This document shows positions 53,226 through 62,332 of a stretch of DNA of 64,000 nucleotides, piece after piece. A program made the translations under genes and the position numbers. The notes under the pieces are model-generated. The model was not told the DNA's origin. It saw nothing but the letters and a program-made list of their open reading frames with translations, and ran no database searches. Source of the stretch: Candidatus Latescibacterota bacterium (GTDB lineage: Bacteria; Krumholzibacteriota; Krumholzibacteriia; JACNKJ01); NCBI GenBank assembly GCA_020633725.1, contig JACKDC010000002.1:186001-250000 (forward strand). Reading direction: 5' to 3'. How positions within the stretch are numbered: position 1 is the stretch's first letter; the number at the start of each line of letters is the position of its first letter.

Positions 53226-53831
53226 GTGACCGCCAGCAAGAGCAAGGCCGACAAGCGAGAACGCATCCTGGCAGCGGCCGTGGAGAGCTTCAGCCGGCAG
53301 GGCTTCTACCGCACCCGCATCCACGACATCGCGGCCCGGGCCGGCGTGGCCGACGGGACCGTCTATCTCTACTATCGGAACAAGGAGGCGCTTCTGGAGG
53401 CCGTGTTCGCGGAAGTGATGGAAAGCTTCCTCGAGGCCGCCCAGGCCAAAGCCCGCCAGCCGCTGCCGGCGCCCGAGCGCCTGCGCCAGGTGCTGGCCCT
53501 GCACCTGGGCGCCCTGGGACGCGACCGCGACCTCGCCACGGTCTTCCAGGTGGAGCTGCGGCACAGCGTGCGTCTCATGGAGCGCTACGGGCAGGGGCAT
53601 CTGCGGGACTACTTCCGCCTCATCGCCGGCCTGCTGGAGTCCGGGCAGGCCGAGGGCACGGTGCGCCCGGGGCTCGACGCCCGCTTCGCCGCGCGCTGCA
53701 TCTTCGGCATGGTGGACGAATCCGTCACGGCCTGGGTGCTTCACGGCCAGGACCGCCAGCTGGACGAGCTCGCCGCGCCCCTCATGGACTTCCTCCTCCA
53801 CGGCCTCGCGCCGGCCGGGTCCGGCGTCTAG
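53226..53831 (+). CDS. TetR-family regulator, FadR-like
   Basis: A regulator of about 201 residues. The N-terminal helix-turn-helix is TRIHDIAARAGVADGTVYLYYRNKEALLEAV, typical of TetR proteins including Bacillus-type FadR; the rest is the ligand-binding helical domain, which in FadR senses long-chain acyl-CoA. It diverges from the fadNAE operon and is the natural candidate to bind the palindrome at 53082. GTG at 53226 is six bases after GGGAGG; the ATG at 53220 touches that site and would add two residues. Its stop shares CTAG with the convergent NFACT gene. Confidence 0.88.
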   Translation: MTASKSKADKRERILAAAVESFSRQGFYRTRIHDIAARAGVADGTVYLYYRNKEALLEAVFAEVMESFLEAAQAKARQPLPAPERLRQVLALHLGALGRDRDLATVFQVELRHSVRLMERYGQGHLRDYFRLIAGLLESGQAEGTVRPGLDARFAARCIFGMVDESVTAWVLHGQDRQLDELAAPLMDFLLHGLAPAGSGV

Positions 53832-55636
53832 GCCCCCGGCGCCTGCACCCCCGGTACCTCCGGCTTGACGAAGACCGTCTTCTCCCGCGTGCAGAGCGCC
53901 AGCCCCGGCGTGCCCTTCCGCGGCTTCCGCACGTAGCGCTTCTCCGTGTAGATCACCGGCACCAGCCCGCTGTGCCGTGCCTTGCTGTGGAAGGCTGCGA
54001 TGGCCGCGGCGGCCTCGACGATGCTCCGCGGTGGCCCGCTGCGATGCCCGCCGGTGCGCAGGATCACATGGCTGCCCGACGCCCCCGCGGCGTGGAACCA
54101 GAGGTCGCGGCCGTCGGCCTCGCGGTGGGTGAGCTGGTCGTTTTCGGCGTTGTTGCGCCCCACCAGCACCTCCCAGCCGCCGGGCAGGCTGTAGCGGCGG
54201 AAGGGCCGCTGCGCCGGCTGGGGCCGCGCGCCGGGCGCGCTGCGCCGCAGGTCGAAGAGCGAGGCCGAGTGTCCGAGGCGCAGCAGCTCCTCGCGCAGGG
54301 CGTTGATCTCGGCGAGGTCGCGGCAGCGGCACTTGGCCAGGGTGGGCAGGCGCTCGCCGAGCGTCTCCTCGTCCTCCACCACGCGGCGGCGCACCTCTTC
54401 GAGGCGCAGCTCCACCGTCTGCAGGCCGCGCTCGCCCTTGGCGGCGCGCTGGTAGAGGCGGCCGAGGTTGTCCTGGGGGCTGCGGGCGGGGTCGAGGGGG
54501 ATGTCCACGCGGCGCTCGCCGTCGTGGACGTCGTCCAGCTCGATGTGCTCCATGCCGCGCTTCACCTGGCCGAGGTGGGCGGCGAGGCTGTCGGCCTGGC
54601 GGCGCAGGTCGCCCGCGCTGGCCGCGCGCTCCCAGTCCTTCTCGAGCTTGGTCAGCAGGCGGCGGTTGTGGGCGAGGCGCTGTTCGAGGCCGCGGCGCAG
54701 GCCCTCGATCAGCTCGCGCATCTGGTAGCGCGCGAGGCAGCCGCGACCCATGTAGTTCAACGCGGTGGGGTAGTGGTCGAAGCGCGACACGGAGATCGCG
54801 TCGTGCTCCAGGGCCAGGCTGTCCTCGTCGGTGAGCGGGAAGGGCATGATCTGGCAGCCGCGGTGCAGCTCGGGCGGGAAGCTGAGCACGTTGACGCCCT
54901 CGCGCCCGTTCAGCACGCGGTTCACCCAGCGCTGGAGGCGGTTGGCGAGGATGACGCGGGGGTCGTCCTTGGCGTGGGCGCGCGGGCGCTGCGCGAGGTA
55001 GCGCACCGAGTCGGGCTTGAAGCCGCGCACGCCCTGGCAGTGCTCGCTGGGGATGCGCCCGTCGCCGCCCTGGCGCACCCGCTCCAGCAGCTCGGGCCGC
55101 CAGCCGTCGAAGCCCTCCGGGCCCATCGGCAAGTCTTGCCCGGGGTCGACGACCGGGCCCGCGCCGGCCAAGTACTGCGCCCCGGGCTTGTGCTCGATCG
55201 CGCCCTTGCGGCTCGCGCGGATCACGCGCCCCGTGCCGTCGGTGAGCACTGCCCGCCCCCCGGCGAAGAACTCCACGTAGAGGTGCAAGCGGCTGTCTTC
55301 CTTGAAGTTCCCCTGGGTGCCGAAGTCCAGGCGCAGCAGGCTCTGCCCGCGGATCGGCGCGGCGCCCAGGTAGGTGGCGCCTTCGAGGTGGGGGGGCAGG
55401 AAGCTGAAGTCGTGGCGACGGTCCTGGAACTGAATATGCTCGAATTCCTCGTGGAGCGTCGTGTCCAGGTGCAGGGACTGCACTTCCTGGTGCAGATGGA
55501 GGACGAGCACCTCGCTGCCGCGGCCGCTGTCGAAGACCAGGGCGGCCACGGGCCCGTTCCAGGTGACCCTCTGCAGGCGTTGTCCCTGGAGCGCGTCGAG
55601 GAGCGGGGCGGCCATCAAGAGGTTCGGGAAGTCCAC
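53828..55636 (-). CDS. rqcH: NFACT-family protein (RqcH/Rqc2-like ribosome quality control factor)
   Basis: A 602-residue protein with the NFACT layout: an N-terminal NFACT-N domain, a helical coiled-coil middle (RRGLEQRLAHNRRLLTKLEKDWERA, in two parts), and a C-terminal NFACT-R domain (GWEVLVGRNNAENDQLTHR, LWFHAAGASGSHVILRT). Bacterial RqcH binds stalled 50S subunits and adds Ala tails to mark nascent chains for degradation; older names are fibronectin-binding protein FbpA. GTG at 55636 is used as start because the family begins with a D-x-x-x-L segment of this kind and GGGGAG is upstream. Confidence 0.88.
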   Translation of the reverse strand: MDFPNLLMAAPLLDALQGQRLQRVTWNGPVAALVFDSGRGSEVLVLHLHQEVQSLHLDTTLHEEFEHIQFQDRRHDFSFLPPHLEGATYLGAAPIRGQSLLRLDFGTQGNFKEDSRLHLYVEFFAGGRAVLTDGTGRVIRASRKGAIEHKPGAQYLAGAGPVVDPGQDLPMGPEGFDGWRPELLERVRQGGDGRIPSEHCQGVRGFKPDSVRYLAQRPRAHAKDDPRVILANRLQRWVNRVLNGREGVNVLSFPPELHRGCQIMPFPLTDEDSLALEHDAISVSRFDHYPTALNYMGRGCLARYQMRELIEGLRRGLEQRLAHNRRLLTKLEKDWERAASAGDLRRQADSLAAHLGQVKRGMEHIELDDVHDGERRVDIPLDPARSPQDNLGRLYQRAAKGERGLQTVELRLEEVRRRVVEDEETLGERLPTLAKCRCRDLAEINALREELLRLGHSASLFDLRRSAPGARPQPAQRPFRRYSLPGGWEVLVGRNNAENDQLTHREADGRDLWFHAAGASGSHVILRTGGHRSGPPRSIVEAAAAIAAFHSKARHSGLVPVIYTEKRYVRKPRKGTPGLALCTREKTVFVKPEVPGVQAPGA

Positions 55637-55756
55637 GGGACCCTTCTCCCCGCTTCAGTCGCAGAGGAAAGCTGCCGAAACCCCGGGAAGCGACGCCGCG
55701 GGGCGAGCCCCCGTCGCACGGCGACGGCACCAGGAATCAGGAGAAGCTAGCACGGG

Positions 55757-58192
55757 ATGAAGAGCATCGCAACCGGAGTCCGAACGCGCCACGCGGCCCT
55801 CACGCTCGCGCTCGCCTTGCTCGCGCTGATCCTGTCGGCCGCGTTCACAGCGCCGGTCTGGGCCCAGGTGGACAGCGACGGCGACCTGCTGGACGACTCG
55901 GTCGAGATCGCCAACGGCACCGATCCCAACGACCCCGACTCCGACGACGACGAGGTGCTCGACGGCCTCGAGACCGCGTGGAACGCGGACACCGACGGCG
56001 ACGGCCTGATCAACGCGCTCGATCGCGACAGCGACGGCGACGGCCTGCTCGACGGCGAGGAGATCGCGCTGGGCACGAGCATGGTGCTCGTCGACAGCGA
56101 CAGCGACGGCCTCGACGACTACGCCGAGGTGGTGGTTTACCACACGAACCCGGCGCTCTACGACACCGACGCCGAAGGCCTGAGCGACTTCGAGGAGGTC
56201 ACCTTCGCCACCGACGGGCTCATCACCGATCCCTGGCGCGCGGACACGGACGGCGACGGCCTCACCGACTACCAGGAGCGGCCCCTGGCCTTCGGCGGCC
56301 ACGGCACCAACGCCACCCTGCGCGACACCGACTCGGACGGCCTCAGCGACTACGAGGAGGTCTTCCAGGGCGAGGACGGCTACACCACCGACCCGCGCAG
56401 CGCCGACACCGACACCGATGGCCTCAGCGACGGCGCCGAGATGGGCTACGGCACGAGTCCCGTCAACGCGGACACGGACGGCGACGGCCTGAACGATCGC
56501 ATCGAGATCCTCACCTACGGCACGAATCCGCTGCAGAGCGACACCGACGGCGACGGCATCAGCGACACCGGCGAGATCCAGGTCTACGGCACCGATCCGC
56601 TGCTCTTCGACACCGACGGTGACGGCCTCGGTGACAACGAAGAGGTCACCAACGGCTGGGACGGCTACCAGACCGACCCCCTCGATCCCGACACCGACAA
56701 CGACGTGCTCACCGACGGCCGCGAGGCCGAGCTGGGCACGAACCCGCTGCAGCGCGACAGCGACGGCGACGGGATCTGGGACGGCGACGAGGTGGCGTAC
56801 GGCACCAACCCCAACCTCGCCGACACCGACGGCGACGGCATCAACGACTACAACGAGCAGGTGGCGGGCACGCTGCCGCTCAACCCCGACACCGACGGCG
56901 ACGGCCTGATGGACGGCGCCGAGCCCAACTGGAACGGCGACACCGACGGCGACGGGGCCATCAACGCGCTCGATCCCGACAGCGACAACGACGGCCTCAT
57001 CGACGGCGCCGAGGGCCCCCTGGGCGGCGACCCGCTGCTGGCCGACACCGACGAGGACACCCTGGGCGACGCCCTGGAGGCCGTGCTCGGCACCTTCCTC
57101 AACGACGACGACACCGACGACGACGGCGTCACCGATGACGCCGAAGTTGACGGCGGCACCTCGCCCCTCGCCCGCGACAGCGACGGCGACGGCCTCGGCG
57201 ACGGCCTCGAGCTCGGCCTCACCGCGCCCCAGGGCGACGACACCGCCGCCGGCCACTTCACCGCCGACGCCGACCCCACGACCACCACCGATCCCCTGCT
57301 GGTGGACAGCGACGGCGACGGCCTGGCCGACGGCTTCGAGGACGCCAACCACAACGGTCGCCGCGACGGCGACGACCCCACGGACGCGTCCAGCGACTGG
57401 GGTTCGGGCGGCGAAACCGACCCGCTCGCGATCGACACGGACGGCGACGGCCTCAGCGACGGCCTCGAGCTGTCCCAGGGCGACGACCCGCTGCTGCCGT
57501 TCACGTCCCAGGACCTCGACTGGACGGCCGACAGCGTGAGCCTCGAGCTCGACCTGGGCACGGTGCTCAGCGACTCGTTGCTGCTGGTGAACACCGACGC
57601 CACGAACAACCCCGACGACAGCGACGGCCCCGGGCGCGGGGACGTCGAGGCGATCGAGATCGAGGCGAGCGACCTCTACAGCGAGACCGGCCGCCGCCTG
57701 CCCGCCGAGTGGCTGCGCTTCCAGCCCGAGCGGATCTTCGTGCTGCCCGCGGGCGGCGACAGCCTGGTGACGCTCACCGTGCTGCTGCCGGACAACGCGT
57801 CCTCGGGCACCTACAGCGGCACCGTCACGGCCAGCGCGGCCGGCGGCGCGCCCTTCGCCACCTTCACCCTCGTGGTGACGGTGGTGGGCGGCGGCGCGCT
57901 GGAGGTGCTGCCGAATCCGGTCTACGCGGACCGCAAGCCCTACGCCGAGTTCAGCTTCCGCAGCAGCATGGGCCTCGAGCTCAGCATCGACATCTACACG
58001 ATGGCCCTGGAGAAGGTGCGCACGCTCCGCGGGCCGGGGATCTACACCGACGAGGAGATGCACAGCCTCACCTGGGATCTGGCGAACGAGTCCGGGCGCC
58101 GCGTGGCCAGCGGCGTCTACGTGGCCGTGGCCCGCATGGCCACGCCCGAGGGCACGACGCTGCTGCGCAAGAAGATCATGGTCGTCCACTAG
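55757..58192 (+). CDS. Exported thrombospondin type 3 repeat protein with FlgD-like C-terminal domain
   Basis: An 811-residue exported protein; the signal peptide ends near APVWAQ. Residues 38-590 contain about 23 Ca-binding TSP3-like repeats of the form D-[TS]-D-x-D-x-[LI]-x-D (DTDGDGLTDY, DSDGDGIWDG), giving a very acidic, Ca-dependent rod. A beta-sandwich region follows (VSLELDLGTVLSDSLLLV to FTLVVTVVGG), then a FlgD-like ending (LPNPVYADRKPYAEFSF, ASGVYVAVARM, end KKIMVVH) without the usual NPFNP. The gene for a PorV-OmpA-like protein starts eight bases later. It is probably a surface or cell-envelope stalk. Confidence 0.88.
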   Translation: MKSIATGVRTRHAALTLALALLALILSAAFTAPVWAQVDSDGDLLDDSVEIANGTDPNDPDSDDDEVLDGLETAWNADTDGDGLINALDRDSDGDGLLDGEEIALGTSMVLVDSDSDGLDDYAEVVVYHTNPALYDTDAEGLSDFEEVTFATDGLITDPWRADTDGDGLTDYQERPLAFGGHGTNATLRDTDSDGLSDYEEVFQGEDGYTTDPRSADTDTDGLSDGAEMGYGTSPVNADTDGDGLNDRIEILTYGTNPLQSDTDGDGISDTGEIQVYGTDPLLFDTDGDGLGDNEEVTNGWDGYQTDPLDPDTDNDVLTDGREAELGTNPLQRDSDGDGIWDGDEVAYGTNPNLADTDGDGINDYNEQVAGTLPLNPDTDGDGLMDGAEPNWNGDTDGDGAINALDPDSDNDGLIDGAEGPLGGDPLLADTDEDTLGDALEAVLGTFLNDDDTDDDGVTDDAEVDGGTSPLARDSDGDGLGDGLELGLTAPQGDDTAAGHFTADADPTTTTDPLLVDSDGDGLADGFEDANHNGRRDGDDPTDASSDWGSGGETDPLAIDTDGDGLSDGLELSQGDDPLLPFTSQDLDWTADSVSLELDLGTVLSDSLLLVNTDATNNPDDSDGPGRGDVEAIEIEASDLYSETGRRLPAEWLRFQPERIFVLPAGGDSLVTLTVLLPDNASSGTYSGTVTASAAGGAPFATFTLVVTVVGGGALEVLPNPVYADRKPYAEFSFRSSMGLELSIDIYTMALEKVRTLRGPGIYTDEEMHSLTWDLANESGRRVASGVYVAVARMATPEGTTLLRKKIMVVH

Positions 58193-58200
58193 GAGTGCCG

Positions 58201-59628
58201 ATGAGCGAGCGACGCCAGCGATTCATTCTCGCCCTCTTCATCGCGATCTTTCTCTTCCTGCTCGGACTCACCGAGCGCGAGGCGAAGGGCGCGGAGCTGG
58301 ACGCCGCCGTGGGCACGAGCCACTCGGTGGTGGACGCCCTCGGGCTCGACGCCCGCGCGGCCGGCCTCGGCTGGGCCGTGACGGCCGTGGACCTGGGCGC
58401 GCCGGGGCAGAACTTCAACCCCGCGTCCATGGCGCTGGCCACCGAACGTCAGCTCTACCTCGGCCACGTCGACTGGGTGCTCGACACCAGCCTGAGCCAG
58501 AGCCTCGCGTTGATGCCCATGGCGGGCGGCAACGTCGTGGGCCTGGGCCTGCTCTACTTCGACCAGGGCACCGTGGACGAGGTGCTCGACGACGGCAGCT
58601 ACACCGGCGAGCGCCTCGGCGCCCGCGACCTGCACTTCAGCCTCGGCCTCGGGCATCGCTTCGTGACCGGCGTGAGCGTGGGGGCGCGCTTCACGGTGTT
58701 CCAGAAGACGCTGGGCTGGGAGCGGGCGTCCGGCATGACCGGCGATCTCGGCGTGCTCACCGACGACATGGGCGGCTTTCGCCTCGGCGCGGCCGTGCAG
58801 GCCATGGGCCCGCCGCTGCGCTTCCGCGAGACGGAAGACCCCGCGCCGCTGCGCTACCGCCTGGGCGTGTCCCACGCGGTGGACGTGGGCGTCGACTTCC
58901 GCATGCAGAACAGCCTCGACCTGGTGATTCCCCGCGACAACTACAACTCTTTCCACGTGGGGACGGAGTGGGAGTACCACCGTCTGCTGGCCTTCCGCGC
59001 GGGCTACCAGCGCACGCTGCTCGAGGACGGCACCCCAGACAGCGACCGGTTCAGCTATGGCGCGGGCTTCCGGCTCGGCGGCTACCGCTTCGACTACGCC
59101 TACTCGCCCAAGGACGACTTCGACCCCGTCCACCGCTTCTCGGTCAACTTCGCCCTGGGTGCGCCGCCCGCGGCCGCGCCCGCGCCCACCACGGCGGCGA
59201 TGCCGCGCGACGACGGCGCCCTCACCGAGGCCGACCTCGACAGCACCGAGACCGTGGGCCACGATCCGTTGCCCCGCGTGACGGTGCTGAAGGGCATCAC
59301 CTTCGACCTGAACAGCTCCGAGATCGCCGAGGCGAGCCAGCCCATGCTGGAGGAGATCCTGCAGCGCCTGGTCCACACGCCCAGCGTGGAGGCAGTGGAG
59401 ATCCAGGGTCACACGGACAACTCGGGCGACCCCGACTTCAACAAGCGCCTCAGCCTGCAGCGCGCCCGCGCCGTGCGCGACTACTTCGCGCTGCACGGCT
59501 ATCCCACGGGCAAGATGGGCGTGATGGGCTTCGGCGACTCGCGGCCGATCGTGGCCAACGACACGCCGGACGGTCGCGCGGCCAATCGGCGCATCGAGCT
59601 GCACGTCATCCGGACGGTGGACGGCTAG
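58201..59628 (+). CDS. PorV/PorQ-like outer-membrane protein with C-terminal OmpA domain
   Basis: A 475-residue protein. After an N-terminal signal (RFILALFIAIFLFLLGL) comes a barrel of the PorV/PorQ family: ARAAGLGWAVTAVDLG and NPASMALATERQLYLGHVDW are its typical first strands. After a Pro/Ala linker (about 315-340), the C-terminus is an OmpA domain with VLKGITFDLNSSEI, EIQGHTDNSGDPDFNKRLSLQRARAV and NRRIELHV, the peptidoglycan-binding core. PorV shuttles cargo in the type IX system. Fusion with OmpA would tie such a barrel to the cell wall; the pairing with a TSP3 protein suggests they work together. Stop shares CTAG with the convergent gene. Confidence 0.85.
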   Translation: MSERRQRFILALFIAIFLFLLGLTEREAKGAELDAAVGTSHSVVDALGLDARAAGLGWAVTAVDLGAPGQNFNPASMALATERQLYLGHVDWVLDTSLSQSLALMPMAGGNVVGLGLLYFDQGTVDEVLDDGSYTGERLGARDLHFSLGLGHRFVTGVSVGARFTVFQKTLGWERASGMTGDLGVLTDDMGGFRLGAAVQAMGPPLRFRETEDPAPLRYRLGVSHAVDVGVDFRMQNSLDLVIPRDNYNSFHVGTEWEYHRLLAFRAGYQRTLLEDGTPDSDRFSYGAGFRLGGYRFDYAYSPKDDFDPVHRFSVNFALGAPPAAAPAPTTAAMPRDDGALTEADLDSTETVGHDPLPRVTVLKGITFDLNSSEIAEASQPMLEEILQRLVHTPSVEAVEIQGHTDNSGDPDFNKRLSLQRARAVRDYFALHGYPTGKMGVMGFGDSRPIVANDTPDGRAANRRIELHVIRTVDG

Positions 59629-61280
59629 CGGAGCAGCACCAGCTTTCGCCGCGCGCGAAACTCTCCGGCCTCGAAGTGGGCGAAGTAGACGCCCGAAGGC
59701 AGGCTGCGGCCGGCGTCGTCCCTTCCCATCCAGTCGATAGAGTGTTGCCCCGGTGGCAGCATGGCGCCGTCCAGGAGGCGCGCCACGCGGCGTCCCTGCA
59801 CGTCAACGATGTCCAGGCGCACCGTCGCCGCCCGCGGCAGGTCGAAGCGCAGCGTGGTCTTCGGGTTGAAGGGGTTGGGGTGCGGCGCCGCAAGCGCGAA
59901 GGCGGCGGGGAGGGCGTCGTCGGCGGGGGTGAAACCGCAGCCGAGGCCGAAGGCGCCCATCCGCAGCTCGCAGTCGTTGTTCCACGGCAGGCAGGGCGAG
60001 GAGCCGTCGAGGCTGTAGTCGCCGCCGGCGGCGTCGCAGAAGAGCGGGTCGGCGCTGATGTTGCCGTTCACGCCGGTCTGGTCCACGAGCACGCCGCCGT
60101 AGTTGCCGCCGGGATTCGCGAAGACGTCCGAGCAGCTGAGCGATATGGCGCTGCCCGCGTCGGCCCAGAGCCCCACGCCCTGCTCGCTGTAGGCCACGAT
60201 CACCTGCTCGAAGGTGGGAGAGGCGTCGATGCAGTGGATGGCCGAGGGACCGTCCGCCGTGTCCCCGTCGGGTTCGAAGCGGTTGTCGAGAACGGTGGTC
60301 CGCCGAAAGGTCGGAGAGGCATCGCGGACGATGATGCTGCCGCCGATGTCGGAGGCATTGCCAAGGAAGAGGACATCCTCGAAGACCGGAGTCGCTGTGC
60401 CGTAGACCCCGAGTCCGCCGCCGCCGTCCCGGGCGTAGTTTCCGCGAAACACACAGCGGCGAAACGTGGGCGAGCCCCCGGCGCAGGCGACGCCGCCACC
60501 GCCGAACTCCGTATAGCCGATCTCGGTGCCGACCCCGTTGCCTTCGAAGACGCAGTCCTCGAACAGTGCGGCGCCGCCTACGATCACCCCTCCGCCGAAG
60601 TTCTCCCAGCATCCGCAATTGCGAACGGTGACCTCGCGGAGCGTCGCGTTTCCGCCCACGGAGATTCCGCCCCCGGGGCCGCCGTTGTACTCGACGCCCG
60701 ACCGCGAGCAGTCCTCGACCAGCACCCGTTCGAGTTCGGGCGCGCCACCCGAGAAGCGGAGACCGCCTCGGCTGTAGCAGTTCCGCACTTCGACATCCCG
60801 AAGGAGCAGGGAGGAATCGTAGGCGTCGAGCGCTCCGCCCGGATAGTAGTAGGCGCCGCCTCCGAACCCCTCGAGGTGGACCCCGATGAAGCTCGGCGAT
60901 GCCCCTTCGACGATCACGCCCGTCGGCGCGTAGTAGTGGTAGTTGTTCCTGAGGGTCATGTCCCGCAGCACGGCCGCGCGCGTCTCGCCGTTCTCGATGC
61001 GTAGCACCGGCACGCCGCTGTCCTCGCAGTCCAGGATCGTCGCCTCCGGGCCGGCGCCGGCCAGGACGATGTCCTTGCCCCCGAAGTTCAACTGGGTGTT
61101 GCCGGGACCCAGGTAGAGCCCCGCGGCGAGGAGGATGCTGTCGCCGGTTTCGGCGGCGGCGATGGCCTCGGTGATGGTGGGGAAGTCGCCGGCGCCATCA
61201 GCGCTCAGGTGGTAGGTGGCTCCGGATCCAGTCCCAGGCAGCGCCGCCAGCAGCCCTGCAAAAAGTACCACGACACGCAT
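59625..61280 (-). CDS. Secreted right-handed beta-helix protein with FlgD-like C-terminal domain
   Basis: A 551-residue exported protein with signal peptide MRVVVLFAGLLAALPGTGSG. The entry strand is ADGAGDFPTITEAIAAAETGD, followed by helix turns such as LRDVEVRNCYSRG, LERVLVEDCSRSG, FEDCVFEGNGV and FRRCVFRGNYARD, then NGNISADPLFCDAAGGDYSLD and a FlgD-like domain (APHPNPFNPKTTLRFDL, PSGVYFAHF, end KLVLLR). It has the same plan as the tandem pair at 40879-43845 but a different sequence. GGGGGAGG precedes the ATG at 61280. Confidence 0.87.
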   Translation of the reverse strand: MRVVVLFAGLLAALPGTGSGATYHLSADGAGDFPTITEAIAAAETGDSILLAAGLYLGPGNTQLNFGGKDIVLAGAGPEATILDCEDSGVPVLRIENGETRAAVLRDMTLRNNYHYYAPTGVIVEGASPSFIGVHLEGFGGGAYYYPGGALDAYDSSLLLRDVEVRNCYSRGGLRFSGGAPELERVLVEDCSRSGVEYNGGPGGGISVGGNATLREVTVRNCGCWENFGGGVIVGGAALFEDCVFEGNGVGTEIGYTEFGGGGVACAGGSPTFRRCVFRGNYARDGGGGLGVYGTATPVFEDVLFLGNASDIGGSIIVRDASPTFRRTTVLDNRFEPDGDTADGPSAIHCIDASPTFEQVIVAYSEQGVGLWADAGSAISLSCSDVFANPGGNYGGVLVDQTGVNGNISADPLFCDAAGGDYSLDGSSPCLPWNNDCELRMGAFGLGCGFTPADDALPAAFALAAPHPNPFNPKTTLRFDLPRAATVRLDIVDVQGRRVARLLDGAMLPPGQHSIDWMGRDDAGRSLPSGVYFAHFEAGEFRARRKLVLLR

Positions 61281-61346
61281 CTCGACCTCCCCCGGTTCAG
61301 ACCGCAACAAGTCTAATCCCGTTGGAGCCCGCTGTCCACCCGCGCA

Positions 61347-61425
61347 ATCGCCTGGGGCACGGTCAGGCCCTCGCGAGCGAGTTCGAAGCCGAGACGAGCG
61401 AGGGCCTGACCGTGCCCCAAGCGAT
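61347..61425. repeat. Long inverted repeat (28-bp arms) between two minus-strand genes
   Basis: TGGGGCACGGTCAGGCCCTCGC (61353-61374) is repeated exactly in reverse complement at 61398-61419; the arms extend through ATCGC with one mismatch to 61347 and 61425. The 23-base loop is not symmetrical. It begins at the TGA of the FG-GAP-like gene. There is no T run, so it is either an unusual terminator or processing stem, or the remains of a small repeat element. Confidence 0.65.
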
Positions 61426-62177
61426 CACTCGAACTTCACCGTGCGCTGATCGCCCTCGATGATCTGCAGATTCCCCGCGGGATCGGTGCCGACGATCTCC
61501 AGCTTGCCGTCGCCGTCGATGTCGAAGATGTCCATGGGCTGCCCGAACGGCCGCTCGAACTCCCATTCCAGCTGGCGGAAGCGCGCGTCGAGCACCTGGC
61601 CGCTGTCCATGACGATCTCGTCCTGCCCGTCGCCGTCCACGTCCGCCACGCGGATCTGCTTCGCGCTGAAGCTGTCGACGCTGCGGTACTCCTCGCTCTC
61701 CTTCTCGCCGGACATGATGACGAGCTTCTCGTCGGCCAGCAGCACGATCTCGGGCTTGCCGTCGGCGTCCACGTCGGCCACGGTGAAGCTGGCGATCGAC
61801 TGGAAGTAGCCCTCCGGCGTGCGCCAGACGTCGTCGAGGGTGTCCAGGTCGATCACGAAGAGATCGCCCTGCCGCGTCGTCACGATCAGATTGTTGCGCC
61901 GGTCGCCAGTGGCGTCGGCCACGCGCACCTCCTTGACCGGCGCCCAGACCTCGCGCTGGCGCTTGGTCTGCAGGCGGCCGGTGGCGCGGTCGCGCTCGAG
62001 GAAATACAGAAAGCCCCGCGCCGTCCCGTAGACGAAGCTGTCCACCGTGTCGTCGATCATCTCGGCGGTGGGCTGGTGCTCCACGAAGGCCCAGGGGTAG
62101 GACTGGTTGACCCAGTTCTGGGCGGCGGCGGGCGAGGCGACCAGAAGGAGCAGGGCGAGGACACAAGCGCGGCGCAT
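61425..62177 (-). CDS. Exported FG-GAP/VCBS-like repeat protein
   Basis: A 250-residue exported protein; the signal peptide ends at ASPAAAQ. The mature part has repeated Ca-binding turns of the FG-GAP/VCBS kind: VADATGDRRNNLIV, VADVDADGKPEIVLL, VADVDGDGQDEIVM and IFDIDGDGKLEIVG, which build a beta-propeller. No other domain and no C-terminal sorting domain are seen. GAGGAGTGCC precedes the ATG. A candidate -10 (TATCTT, 62205-62210 minus strand) lies upstream. Confidence 0.82.
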   Translation of the reverse strand: MRRACVLALLLLVASPAAAQNWVNQSYPWAFVEHQPTAEMIDDTVDSFVYGTARGFLYFLERDRATGRLQTKRQREVWAPVKEVRVADATGDRRNNLIVTTRQGDLFVIDLDTLDDVWRTPEGYFQSIASFTVADVDADGKPEIVLLADEKLVIMSGEKESEEYRSVDSFSAKQIRVADVDGDGQDEIVMDSGQVLDARFRQLEWEFERPFGQPMDIFDIDGDGKLEIVGTDPAGNLQIIEGDQRTVKFE

Positions 62178-62204
62178 GGCACTCCTCGGGCTGGGGGACG
62201 TCCT

Positions 62205-62210
62205 AAGATA
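62205..62210 (-). promoter_or_regulatory. Candidate -10 box (TATCTT) for the FG-GAP-like gene
   Basis: TATCTT on the minus strand 28 bases before the ATG at 62177. No clear -35 box. Confidence 0.3.
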
Positions 62211-62265
62211 GCACGGTGGCGGGCCGGGTCAAAGCAGCCCCCGGAGTCCTTTACAGTCCCGGGCA

Positions 62266-62293
62266 TTGACGACATACTGGCATCGCCTAACTT
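62266..62293 (+). promoter_or_regulatory. Predicted promoter for the DUF4912-GH57 operon
   Basis: TTGACG (62266-62271), a 16-base spacer and TAACTT (62288-62293), 40 bases before the ATG at 62333. Better than most promoters in this window, as both boxes match. Confidence 0.5.
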
Positions 62294-62332
62294 GAGGGCC
62301 CGGAGGGTGTCCGGCAGGCAGGAGGTGCGGCC

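Noticed and set aside
55655..58189. An 844-codon minus-strand frame with repeated Val-Gly-Val segments opposite the TSP3 gene
   Set aside because: The repeats are simply the reverse complement of the GAC-ACC-GAC-GGC-GAC-GGC codons of the TSP3 repeats; elastin-like appearance is an artefact.
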